In this document: positions 18,138 to 26,255 of the stretch, one piece after another
Position numbering within the stretch: the stretch's first letter is position 1
Layout of the letters: every line of letters begins with the position of its first letter
NCBI GenBank assembly: GCA_937916395.1
Contig: CALFTN010000059.1
Location: 128,492 to 192,491 of the forward strand
Source of the DNA: an uncultured Clostridia bacterium
Lineage (GTDB): Bacteria; Bacillota; Clostridia; Oscillospirales; Acutalibacteraceae
Direction: 5' to 3'
DNA: 64,000 bases
Translations under genes and position numbers: made by a program
The notes under the pieces: model-generated
The model's database searches: none
What the model was told of the DNA's origin: nothing
What the model saw: only the letters and a program-made list of their open reading frames with translations

Positions 18138-18667
18138 TATTCTTCCTCTTGATATTTTATTACGCGTGCAGGAACACCTGCAACAACGCTACCCGCAGAC
18201 ACATCTTTTGTAACAACTGCATTAGCACCAACAATAGCACCATCGCCTACTTTTACATCGCCTATAATCTTTGCGCCTGCATATATTGTTACATTGTTAC
18301 CAATAGTAGGGAATTTACCATCCTTTTGACCCAATGTAACTTGTTGAAAAATCTTACAAGAATTTCCGATTTCAACCCCATCACCAATTGTAACACCATT
18401 AAAATGTTCTACCTTGAAATTCTTTCCTATTTTTGCAGTAATTGAAAACCCTATAGAATACTTCACTTCAAGATGGTTTCTTATTAACAATTTAAAGAAT
18501 CTTCCCTTTGTTTTCTGCATTTTATCAATCCATACATTCACTCTGAATGTTGGATTTAAAAACCATAATCCAAATACTTTAATAGGATTAGCTCTTTTAT
18601 TATTGCTAAAAAATAAATATCTTCGTGCCATACACGAATATAATGTTTTTTTATCATTATTTTTCAT
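18137..18667 (-). CDS. Serine acetyltransferase-like hexapeptide O-acetyltransferase
   Basis: A 176-residue LbH enzyme. The catalytic block FKVEHFNGVTIGDGVEIGNS, with the NGVTIG segment, the coil KFPTIGNNVTIYAGAKIIGD, and the terminal VSAGSVVAGVPARVIKYQ turn define the CysE/NodB-neighbourhood acyltransferase fold. The first 50 residues contain ARRYLFFSNNKRANPIKVFG, a capsule-type N terminus. It most likely O-acetylates a sugar of the module B glycan. The ribosome site is weak (only AAAG upstream of the ATG). It is a paralogue of the acetyltransferase at 15067, giving two acetylation steps in one module. Confidence 0.87.
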   Translation of the reverse strand: MKNNDKKTLYSCMARRYLFFSNNKRANPIKVFGLWFLNPTFRVNVWIDKMQKTKGRFFKLLIRNHLEVKYSIGFSITAKIGKNFKVEHFNGVTIGDGVEIGNSCKIFQQVTLGQKDGKFPTIGNNVTIYAGAKIIGDVKVGDGAIVGANAVVTKDVSAGSVVAGVPARVIKYQEEE

Positions 18668-18713
18668 AACTTTAAATTACAACTCTTTTTCAAAATACGT
18701 CTATTTTTGCAAT

Positions 18714-19652
18714 TTACTTTTCAGGTAAAATTATATATGCACCAAGCTTATAGTCCCATTCTTCAGGATAGAATTTTTCAAACCCACTGCCGTGATAAAA
18801 AGTTACTTCGCCAAAATATATTTTATTCGCAACTATATAAAAATCTATTCTGACCTGTGGGGGTGATTGCAAACTCTTCGAGATAATTTCGGCCAATTCA
18901 AGTAATTCTTTAAGCTTTTCTGGCTTCTCTATTTGATGTGCTGGATTTGATGGATAACATGTGGTAAATGGCTGATATTCCCATTCACGATTATAAAAAT
19001 TTCTGTGGTGATCAACAAATCTATCGTAATCAACTTGCACAAATTCTGCTTTTCCAGAAAACACAAAAACTTTGTAGTCCATTACATCTTCGTTACCATA
19101 TTCACTTAGAAACTCCTCAGCTATGATTTTTCGCTGAACATTTTTATACGGCCACTCTCTACCTGTTAAGTAATAATCCTGAGCGAGTCCACGGCGAAGT
19201 TCATTTTTTACTTCCTTTATATCCATTTTTGATTTATCTTTGCAAATATACATTCCTAACCCAGAATTATGGTTGCATTTTAATACAAATCTTTCCGGAA
19301 GAGCATCAAAATCTATATCATCTGGTGAATCCCATACACCAATAAGCGGAATAAGATATTCTTCTCCTATTTTTTCCTTAATAAAATCACGCACTAGATA
19401 TTTATCTACCATTTGTGTATATTCAGGTTTACGGTCATATAATTTAAGCCATTGAAGTTTCTCATTAAATGTTTTTGGCTCTTTTAAATTCAACATATTT
19501 CCTATATTTAATTTATATGCTTTCTTTAAAAACTTTTCATCTGTCAATATTTTTGTAAAACCCATAATCGTTAAGTATGAAAATCTTATTTGGGGATTCA
19601 CAAAAAAACTTCTGATTCTATCAAAATTAGTTTTTCTTCTCAAATTCAACAC
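18714..19652 (-). CDS. TupA-like ATP-grasp protein
   Basis: A 312-residue protein of the ATPgrasp_TupA family. NEKLQWLKLYDRKPEYTQMV, VDKYLVRDFIKEKIGEEYLI, RFVLKCNHNSGLGMYICKDK, and EFLSEYGNEDVMDYKVFVFSG occur in family order; the ATP-binding Lys/Glu pairs and a final GEVTFYHGSGFEKFYP acidic metal-binding segment are present. TupA acts in teichuronopeptide synthesis in Bacillus, and relatives in capsule clusters are thought to make amide links to uronic acids. That suits the UDP-GalA genes of this module. The start is uncertain: 19652 is GTG, with a poorly spaced AAGGG, and a TTG nearby is possible. Confidence 0.85.
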   Translation of the reverse strand: MLNLRRKTNFDRIRSFFVNPQIRFSYLTIMGFTKILTDEKFLKKAYKLNIGNMLNLKEPKTFNEKLQWLKLYDRKPEYTQMVDKYLVRDFIKEKIGEEYLIPLIGVWDSPDDIDFDALPERFVLKCNHNSGLGMYICKDKSKMDIKEVKNELRRGLAQDYYLTGREWPYKNVQRKIIAEEFLSEYGNEDVMDYKVFVFSGKAEFVQVDYDRFVDHHRNFYNREWEYQPFTTCYPSNPAHQIEKPEKLKELLELAEIISKSLQSPPQVRIDFYIVANKIYFGEVTFYHGSGFEKFYPEEWDYKLGAYIILPEK

Positions 19653-19668
19653 CCTTTATTTTTCGTTC

Positions 19669-20718
19669 CTATCTAATATATACATAACGTTCATCAAAAC
19701 AAATAGCGAAAAACACAACATACAGAGAAACAACTATAATATTCCAAACAAACCTATTACCCTTGTTTAAGCCAGATAAAGAATTTGGTATAAGCAAAAG
19801 ATATGAAAAATTAAAGATCATAGCTTCTCTTGTAGCAATAACAAAAAAATATGAGAACACTTGAAGTATTAATGCTACAAGCATCATATATTCCCACCAT
19901 TTTCCGTTTTCATCCAATGTATAAAGCTTTTTTTTGTAAAACAATATGAATGCTGTTAAAATACATATTGGAATCACCAATCGTCCTACACCATCAAATC
20001 CACTTGAAACATGCACATAGTAATTGGGGTCATATGACAGAATTAAATCCACAAGTTTTGGACCAAACAACATCATAAATAAAATAGTAATCAGTGCCCC
20101 ACCATAATGTTTTGCGTCCACTTTTTCAAAAAACGTTGGTACAAAGAACACAATTCCGAGTATTGCACTTGTATGACTAAGTGTGGCTAAAACTATCAAT
20201 ATCAATGCTTTTAATATCCATTTTTTCTTTTTCTCAATAATAATATCCAAAGCCAGCAATACAATCCCCATAGCAATAGATTGACGAATAACACCTAAAA
20301 CCAATATATAATGTGTTGTTAATACATATAGAACAAAACTCATTGTTGGAGATTTTGAATATTTATAAATAAAATATGACACTGGAAGAATAGAAAAAAG
20401 ACTAGTCCAAAACAAAAAAAAGCTTTCAGATGCACTGATATATGAACACAACTTACACATAACAACATAGCCTATTTCAAAATCAGCCAAAGCATTACGA
20501 CTTAGTATGTTTTCCCAAGTAGCACTGGCTATATTTTGATATGCTAAAATATATGTCTGTGTATCGGCACCAACTTCACAACCTCTGTTTGCGGCTACCC
20601 AAAGCAACACAATAGCGCACCAAACAGTCTGCACAATTCTTTTGTTTTTTCCAGCAATGAATCCAAATAAATATGAACCCATACAAATAATTAGTAACAA
20701 ACAAAAATAAAATCCCAT
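19669..20718 (-). CDS. EpsG-family polysaccharide polymerase
   Basis: A 349-residue protein with about ten membrane helices. The segment NRGCEVGADTQTYILAYQNI near residues 45-65, then IGYVVMCKLCSYIS, and the helix VLGVIRQSIAMGIVLLALDII match EpsG-type polymerases, in which the R-x-x-x-G-x-D-T-x-x-Y and RQ motifs are conserved. It is predicted to polymerise repeat units outside the membrane. It is the polymerase of module B, overlapping the upstream GT4 by one base (TAATG). Confidence 0.88.
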   Translation of the reverse strand: MGFYFCLLLIICMGSYLFGFIAGKNKRIVQTVWCAIVLLWVAANRGCEVGADTQTYILAYQNIASATWENILSRNALADFEIGYVVMCKLCSYISASESFFLFWTSLFSILPVSYFIYKYSKSPTMSFVLYVLTTHYILVLGVIRQSIAMGIVLLALDIIIEKKKKWILKALILIVLATLSHTSAILGIVFFVPTFFEKVDAKHYGGALITILFMMLFGPKLVDLILSYDPNYYVHVSSGFDGVGRLVIPICILTAFILFYKKKLYTLDENGKWWEYMMLVALILQVFSYFFVIATREAMIFNFSYLLLIPNSLSGLNKGNRFVWNIIVVSLYVVFFAICFDERYVYIR

Positions 20719-21821
20719 TACAAACCTATATCCTTACTAACAGAAAATATTTTCATATAATCTTCAACTACACATTGAATATCATATTTCTCTTCTTGGA
20801 AAAATCTTTTTGGATCATATCGTTCATAACTTTCCAACTCAATTATATCAATCCATTCTTTTATATCATTTAAAGAACAATACTGAACTTGATTTGTTAT
20901 ATTTGCCTCTTTCGTAATAGTATCAGATACAAAACATCTTAAACCATTGGCTTGTGCTTCAATTACCGTATTAGGCATACCCTCATATAAAGAAGGAAAA
21001 ACAAATAAATCCATTGCAGAATACAACTCATTAACATCTTTTCGATTCCCTGCAAATTTAACAAATTCACTAATATTATATTTTGAAATTTTTTCTGCTA
21101 TTTTTTCTTTTAGTGGCCCTTCTCCTATAAGCAACAAGTAAGATTCTGGATTTTTAATATGAATTTGATTAAAAATATCAATTAAAAATTCATGGTTTTT
21201 TTGTGTATTAAATCGCCCAACATGTCCGATAACAATTGCTTTATTAGAAATATTTAATTCTTTTCGTTTTGCTATTCTACTCTTTTCATTAAAAGCATAA
21301 AAAGACATATCAACACCATTTTTAACGTAAATCACATCATCACAGTTTTTTTCACCAAACAACCATTTTGCAGCTTCTTTTGACGGCGCAACTTTTTTAG
21401 TGACTAATCTAGATAAAATATTTCTCGAAAAATTATGAATTATATTATTTAATTTAGAATCCCCAGCCTTTGTGTTCGTAGAACGCATTATCCTATTTAC
21501 TGCACCACCATTCTTTGCAGCTAACATTTCTGTCCATGATAAAGCATGTTCTCCACATTTAAACACCACTCGATAATTATTTAGCGACACAATATTTTTT
21601 ATATCTAAATAATTTTGAAATATATTTTTTGATTTAGAAGTAACACGATAAATTCTTCCTCCTAAACCTATGATTTCATCCTCATAATAACACTTTTCTA
21701 CAACATTCAAAACAAAATCAAATTGATATTTAGTTCTGTCTATTGTTCTATACACCTTCATAATATGGGTTTCGGCACCACCTAAACCCATATTCCCCAT
21801 AATAAAAAGGATTCTTTCCAT
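20718..21821 (-). CDS. GT4-family glycosyltransferase
   Basis: A 367-residue GT-B enzyme. The N terminus ILFIMGNMGLGGAETHIMKV is the canonical family 4 start; VIGHVGRFNTQKNHEFLIDI and the donor site FPSLYEGMPNTVIEAQANGL complete the C-terminal domain near residues 275-300. It adds one sugar to the lipid-linked repeat unit of module B. AGGAGCG lies about 12 bases before the ATG. It ends one base inside the EpsG-like gene. Confidence 0.92.
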   Translation of the reverse strand: MERILFIMGNMGLGGAETHIMKVYRTIDRTKYQFDFVLNVVEKCYYEDEIIGLGGRIYRVTSKSKNIFQNYLDIKNIVSLNNYRVVFKCGEHALSWTEMLAAKNGGAVNRIMRSTNTKAGDSKLNNIIHNFSRNILSRLVTKKVAPSKEAAKWLFGEKNCDDVIYVKNGVDMSFYAFNEKSRIAKRKELNISNKAIVIGHVGRFNTQKNHEFLIDIFNQIHIKNPESYLLLIGEGPLKEKIAEKISKYNISEFVKFAGNRKDVNELYSAMDLFVFPSLYEGMPNTVIEAQANGLRCFVSDTITKEANITNQVQYCSLNDIKEWIDIIELESYERYDPKRFFQEEKYDIQCVVEDYMKIFSVSKDIGL

Positions 21822-21846
21822 TTTTGTAAAAACGCTCCTTAAATAA

Positions 21847-22881
21847 TTACTCTAAATGTTCTAGCAATGGAATTATTGCTACCCCTGGCTCATATTTCTC
21901 ATAAGAAGCTACACACGCTTTTTTTAATTTCTTAATAAATTCAGGATTTTCAATTGAAAACTTAATTTTTTCCACGAAAGCTTCATAATCATTGAAAGGA
22001 TAAACCAATCCATTAACACCATCAACAATCATTTGATTACATCTTTTCCAATTTGAAGTGATAACCGGAACCCCTGAAGCAAAGCTATCAATAATCGTAC
22101 CTGGTATTCCTTCCGTTTGATATTTTGTAGGAAAAAGCAAGCAATAATAGGGACAAATTGTTTCTACTGCATGTTCAGAATCTACAACACCACAATATTT
22201 AATATTTTCGTTATTATTTATTAACACTTGAAAATCTGTTTTAAAGCCTTCATCAATAGAGCCATATATATCTAAGCAACATCTTACTTCTTTATACTCT
22301 TCGTTTATTTGATTTATAGCATTTACAGCATCAATTATACCTTTTTCTGCAATAACTCTTGAAAATGTGCAAAATCTAAATGGTTTTACAAATACATCAG
22401 AGATATCCCTAATATTTAAAGATTTTATATGTTTGAAGTTATACATCAAATATGTATTATCAAAACCTAATTGATGCATATCTTGCAAGCAATCCCGTGT
22501 TTCTACAAAAAAAGAATCTATTACACTTAATGCAGATATTTTTTCTTTGTTTTGCGACAACAATTCTGCAATATCGCCACCCACAACTGCGTATAAAATA
22601 TTTGAACAAAAAATTTTCTTCAATATTTTAAATAAGCTCATTAACAATGTACTTGTATCAGAAATAACTAAAACAATGTTTTTATATTGAAAAAAAGCTT
22701 TGACAATTTCAAGTAAAACTATAATTTTTCTTTGTTTCCAATTATATATGTCAACGCAACCAATGTTTTGCTCAGGAAACTGATTTTTTAATTCTTTATG
22801 AATATTACGCGCTTTTACTACAGCGCCAATCATATTATTCTCTTTCCAATCAAAATGGCCTATTACAGTTATATTTCCCAT
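21847..22881 (-). CDS. GT4-family glycosyltransferase
   Basis: A 344-residue GT-B enzyme, more divergent than its neighbours. The N terminus ITVIGHFDWKENNMIGAVVK lacks the usual GGAE loop. The C-terminal domain has FCTFSRVIAEKGIIDAVNAI, the GT4 phosphate-binding Arg/Lys block, and PTKYQTEGIPGTIIDSFASG, the donor-binding E-x-x-P segment, near residues 250-270. It has the length and fold signs of an active GT4. GGAGAAAA precedes the ATG; 25 bases separate it from the next GT4. Confidence 0.87.
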   Translation of the reverse strand: MGNITVIGHFDWKENNMIGAVVKARNIHKELKNQFPEQNIGCVDIYNWKQRKIIVLLEIVKAFFQYKNIVLVISDTSTLLMSLFKILKKIFCSNILYAVVGGDIAELLSQNKEKISALSVIDSFFVETRDCLQDMHQLGFDNTYLMYNFKHIKSLNIRDISDVFVKPFRFCTFSRVIAEKGIIDAVNAINQINEEYKEVRCCLDIYGSIDEGFKTDFQVLINNNENIKYCGVVDSEHAVETICPYYCLLFPTKYQTEGIPGTIIDSFASGVPVITSNWKRCNQMIVDGVNGLVYPFNDYEAFVEKIKFSIENPEFIKKLKKACVASYEKYEPGVAIIPLLEHLE

Positions 22882-22927
22882 AACGATATTTTCTCCATAA
22901 ACAACAAATTCTAGTAATTAAACACAA

Positions 22928-23797
22928 TTACCACATCTTAACCCAGTCGTCAGGTATCATTTGTGGATTTCCATAAGGTTTCTCAGGAACGATACGAATC
23001 GCATCCTCATGTTCATTTAACCATGCTGCCCACCATGAGAATGTGCTATTTGCACAGATAATATGATTACAATTTTTCATAAGCATCAAATCATCAATAT
23101 CACCATTGGTAGTTTTTATATTTAAAAACCTAAAATCTTCTGATTCACCAAAATTAGTTTTCACCCAATTTATATCATCTGAAAAAAAGAAAAAAATTGG
23201 ATTTTCCACATTGTTTCTAATATAATCTATAGCTTTCACATAATAATCCTTCTCTAACAAATAGTGAAATTTATTGTACGATTTTTTGAAATCCCCTCTT
23301 CTTACATGAACAGCAACTGAATTACAATTCTGAACCATTTTTAATGCATCTATGTATTGCGATTCAAGGGGATAGTTTGGCGTTATTTGCTTCAATAAAT
23401 CATTACGATATTTCTCAAAATACTTAGGAGACTGAAAATACCCATCAAAATACGCATTTGAATACTTATCAACGAGAAATTTCTCGGTGTATACTTCTCG
23501 TGTTTCTAATACATACACATATTCTTCTATTTTTATTTTACCTATTTTCAATATTCTCATAGCTTTATTTATATACTTGTTTTTACAGAGACAAATTTTA
23601 TTAGGAATATTTTCATTAGAAATATCTATAAAATCACAGACATTTAAAAAAGGTAATTTGTAACCTCTACTCGTCATATTTGAAGTAAAACTCACATTAA
23701 ATGCCAGTTCCTGATTATTACTTTTTGCTAATGCATATCCCATAGAATATTGAAATAATTGATTGCCTAAACCACCTTTTATTCTCATAATAATCAT
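22928..23797 (-). CDS. GT11 alpha-1,2-fucosyltransferase-like enzyme
   Basis: A 289-residue GT-B enzyme. The first motif is MRIKGGLGNQLFQYSMGYAL (residues 4-23), the GDP-fucose site motif is VAVHVRRGDF (161-170), and the third motif ANSTFSWWAAWLNEH lies near residue 250; this trio defines bacterial GT11. It should transfer L-fucose from GDP-fucose, typically in alpha-1,2 linkage, to the module B glycan. GDP-fucose can come from the Fkp at 1175-4123. GAGAGG lies seven bases before the ATG. Some GT11 members use other GDP-sugars. Confidence 0.92.
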   Translation of the reverse strand: MIIMRIKGGLGNQLFQYSMGYALAKSNNQELAFNVSFTSNMTSRGYKLPFLNVCDFIDISNENIPNKICLCKNKYINKAMRILKIGKIKIEEYVYVLETREVYTEKFLVDKYSNAYFDGYFQSPKYFEKYRNDLLKQITPNYPLESQYIDALKMVQNCNSVAVHVRRGDFKKSYNKFHYLLEKDYYVKAIDYIRNNVENPIFFFFSDDINWVKTNFGESEDFRFLNIKTTNGDIDDLMLMKNCNHIICANSTFSWWAAWLNEHEDAIRIVPEKPYGNPQMIPDDWVKMW

Positions 23798-23949
23798 TAC
23801 TATTACCTCTCATTTATATTAAGTACATTAGGTTATCTTTCTTTGTTGTCGTCACACAATAACTTTTTTCTTGATTTTGTTACTATAAATAAATCTTTAA
23901 CTGAAAACATTTCATTTTCAACTTTTTATTCGATACTTTAAATTACTTG

Positions 23950-24717
23950 TTATTTCCTAACCCTTTTTGCAAACACTCTTTTTTTGCTTGCATTATACAT
24001 ATACCCAAATAAATAGCACAAACATAAAAAACCGTCTATCTGTGGTTGTTGCTTTAAACATTGATAATATCTTTGCGCATTTTTCAGTTTTTTTGAACTT
24101 TTAGAACCCTCAACCAATCTGTAACTAGCTAAATTCTCGTTTAATCCATATGCTATGATACCTTGTCTTAAATAGAACATCCATGTCAATACATCCTCAA
24201 GATAACCTTCTTCCATATGAAAATCTGGAATTTGTTGTAAATCCACCATAACTGTTAGGCATCCAATAATAGAATTTGGCATATATTGCCTATAATTAAT
24301 TTGTGTAGGCACCTCAAAAATCTTTCTTTTCTCATCAGCAGAGTTTCTAAAGACTTCATATGCCGTGAATGTAAATGCGTAATTGTTTCTCTGCATAAAA
24401 CTTAATTGGCGTTTTAACTTTTCTGGTTTCCATACATCATCAGAATCCAACAAAGCGATATATCTTCCGTTTGCCTGCTTTATTGCAACATTTCTCGCAA
24501 TAGCCGAACCAGAATTTTTATTTAAACAAATCAATTTTATATTCTTATTTGTTTCTGCATATTTTCTAACAATTTCTACTGTATTATCTGTTGAGCAATC
24601 ATCAACAATTAACATTTCCCAATTTAAATAGGTTTGTGAAATCACACTTTCTATTGTTTCGCCTATTGTTTTCGAACTATTATACGCAGGCGTAATAATG
24701 GAAACAAGCTCATTCAT
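23950..24717 (-). CDS. GT2-family glycosyltransferase
   Basis: A 255-residue GT-A enzyme. Starting from MNELVSIITPAYNSSKTIGE it has MLIVDDCSTDNTVEIVRKY, NKNSGSAIARNVAIKQANGR, and YIALLDSDDVWKPEKL, the DSDD metal site, near residue 90. A C-terminal RQGIIAYGLNENLASYR segment is common in capsule GT2 proteins. The ATG at 24717 is chosen because it has a GGAGAAG site and starts at the conserved strand; it overlaps the epimerase stop by eight bases. A 150-base gap without a visible gene follows it. Confidence 0.9.
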   Translation of the reverse strand: MNELVSIITPAYNSSKTIGETIESVISQTYLNWEMLIVDDCSTDNTVEIVRKYAETNKNIKLICLNKNSGSAIARNVAIKQANGRYIALLDSDDVWKPEKLKRQLSFMQRNNYAFTFTAYEVFRNSADEKRKIFEVPTQINYRQYMPNSIIGCLTVMVDLQQIPDFHMEEGYLEDVLTWMFYLRQGIIAYGLNENLASYRLVEGSKSSKKLKNAQRYYQCLKQQPQIDGFLCLCYLFGYMYNASKKRVFAKRVRK

Positions 24718-25597
24718 TTTTGGTCTTCTCCGTTCTATCAATTGATACATGCATTACACAAATATTATATTTCTCTTTATATCTGCTAAGTTCTTTGTCA
24801 TAACTCAAGCTACCAAAGGCTTTATTTACAAGCCCTGTTACTTTGCTCATAATTTTAAGTGCCCAGACGAAGCCTTTTATTAAGTGCACTTTTTTTCCAT
24901 GAGCTTCTGCTATCATCTTAACTAATTCACTTGTATTACTATACTCAGCATTTTGTGGCCAGAAAGTTCCCTGTTCTTCATTTTCAACCATTAAGCGAAC
25001 AAATTCACAAAGATTTTCAATATAAAGCATTGAACGCTCGTTTTCAACATAAGGGAAAACAGGTGTTAATGAAGCTATTTTTGCTAAAAGTGGATAGTTA
25101 CCCTTGCTACCCTTACCATAAATCATTGGTGGTCGTAAAATTACAACATTAAAGTTTTCGTCACTTAAATCATTCAAGCCATTTTCTGCCTGAACCTTGC
25201 TATCACCATAGCAGTTTGCAGGAGAAACTGGTGTATCTTTAGTAATTCTTTTTGTTTTACCTATTGGAGCACTGTCGCCATAAACAATAGCAGAACTCAT
25301 AAATATAAACTGATTTACACCATCTGCTTTTGCTTTTTTTGCCGTTTCAACTGTTAAATCGGTATTTACCTCATAATAAAGTTTTTCTTTTTCGGCACTG
25401 ATTTTGCCATTATCTGAATGTGCTATACCAGCAACGTGAAAAACACTGTCGTAACCAGAAAAATCTTTATCACGCCACGAACCGTCAATCATATCAATAG
25501 TGTCGACGCTATAATTTTCAGAAAAATTTTCTTTAATATATTTTTCAAACGAGGTACCAATATAACTATTTGCACCTGTTATCAATATTTTTTTCAT
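24710..25597 (-). CDS. NAD-dependent epimerase/dehydratase (SDR), possible 4-keto-sugar reductase
   Basis: A 295-residue extended SDR. The NAD loop reads ILITGANSYIGTSFEKYI; the catalytic triad can be seen as FMSSAIVYGDS (Ser) and CYGDSKVQAE (Tyr-x-x-x-Lys). LRPPMIYGKGSKGNYPLL and RSMLYIENLCEFVR resemble the WbpV/WreQ group that reduces the 4-keto product of a CapD/WbpM-type dehydratase toward UDP-QuiNAc. It stands directly between that dehydratase plus PGT and the first GT2, which favours this reading; a UDP-hexose 4-epimerase is the alternative. The C-terminal ~15 residues after NICV look unlike family tails. Confidence 0.75.
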   Translation of the reverse strand: MKKILITGANSYIGTSFEKYIKENFSENYSVDTIDMIDGSWRDKDFSGYDSVFHVAGIAHSDNGKISAEKEKLYYEVNTDLTVETAKKAKADGVNQFIFMSSAIVYGDSAPIGKTKRITKDTPVSPANCYGDSKVQAENGLNDLSDENFNVVILRPPMIYGKGSKGNYPLLAKIASLTPVFPYVENERSMLYIENLCEFVRLMVENEEQGTFWPQNAEYSNTSELVKMIAEAHGKKVHLIKGFVWALKIMSKVTGLVNKAFGSLSYDKELSRYKEKYNICVMHVSIDRTEKTKNE

Positions 25598-25612
25598 ACT
25601 GAACCTCTGCCC

Positions 25613-26236
25613 TTACTGAGCCACATTTTCATCATTCTTTTTCATTTCGCCTGTGCCACCCTCAACAACGCCATCAGATTTCAACACAGAAGCGAATGTA
25701 CCAAAAAAGCATTTGCAGTCGAACGCAAAGCTCATTTTTTCTACATATTCGCCATCTAGCTTTGCTTTGACATCAATCTCAAGCTCGTCCCTGCCATTAA
25801 TTTGCGCCCAGCCTGTAAGGCCCGGTCTGACGTCATTCGCGCCGTATTTGTCGCGTTCCTCAATCAAGTCATACTGATTCCAGAGAGCTGGACGTGGACC
25901 GATAACGGACATTTCGCCCTTTAATATATTAAACAACTGTGGAAGCTCATCAAGACTGCTTTTTCTCAAAACCTTGCCAATGCTTGTAATATACTGCTCT
26001 GGATTCTCTAACAAATGTGTAGGGCAATCTTTGGGGGTACTCATTTTCATACTTCTGAACTTATACAAATTGAAATGAGTTTTATTTATACCAACACGTT
26101 TTTGGCTGAATAATACAGGGCCTGGGTCGGTAATTTTAATAATCAATGCAATAATACCCATTGGAATTATAAGTAAAATAATTCCAACTACTGAAAGCAC
26201 TAAATCTATTAATCTTTTTACAAGATTCTTATACAT
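25613..26236 (-). CDS. Small monotopic phosphoglycosyl transferase (PglC/EpsL type)
   Basis: A 207-residue single-domain PGT. One N-terminal re-entrant hydrophobic helix (RLIDLVLSVVGIILLIIPMG), then DPGPVLFSQKRVG, HFNLYKFRSMKMST, the catalytic Asp-Glu in KSSLDELPQLFNILKGEM, VIGPRPALWNQYDL, and PGLTGWAQINGRDEL, all in canonical order. It transfers a sugar-1-phosphate from a UDP-sugar to undecaprenyl phosphate to start module B repeats. The small PGT, CapD-like dehydratase and SDR together suggest a 6-deoxy or diamino-type first sugar. The acidic and Asn-rich tail (EMKKNDENVAQ) is non-conserved. Confidence 0.93.
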   Translation of the reverse strand: MYKNLVKRLIDLVLSVVGIILLIIPMGIIALIIKITDPGPVLFSQKRVGINKTHFNLYKFRSMKMSTPKDCPTHLLENPEQYITSIGKVLRKSSLDELPQLFNILKGEMSVIGPRPALWNQYDLIEERDKYGANDVRPGLTGWAQINGRDELEIDVKAKLDGEYVEKMSFAFDCKCFFGTFASVLKSDGVVEGGTGEMKKNDENVAQ

Positions 26237-26255
26237 TACTCGCTCAAACTCCTGT

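Noticed and set aside
15067..18667. The two CysE-like genes as cysteine biosynthesis enzymes
   Set aside because: Both lack the long N-terminal helical domain of CysE and lie in a polysaccharide operon, so sugar O-acetylation is more likely.
23798..23949. Possible small gene or RNA in the gap between two module B genes
   Set aside because: The 150-base gap is AT-rich with stop codons in every frame and no stable hairpin or promoter that I could support.
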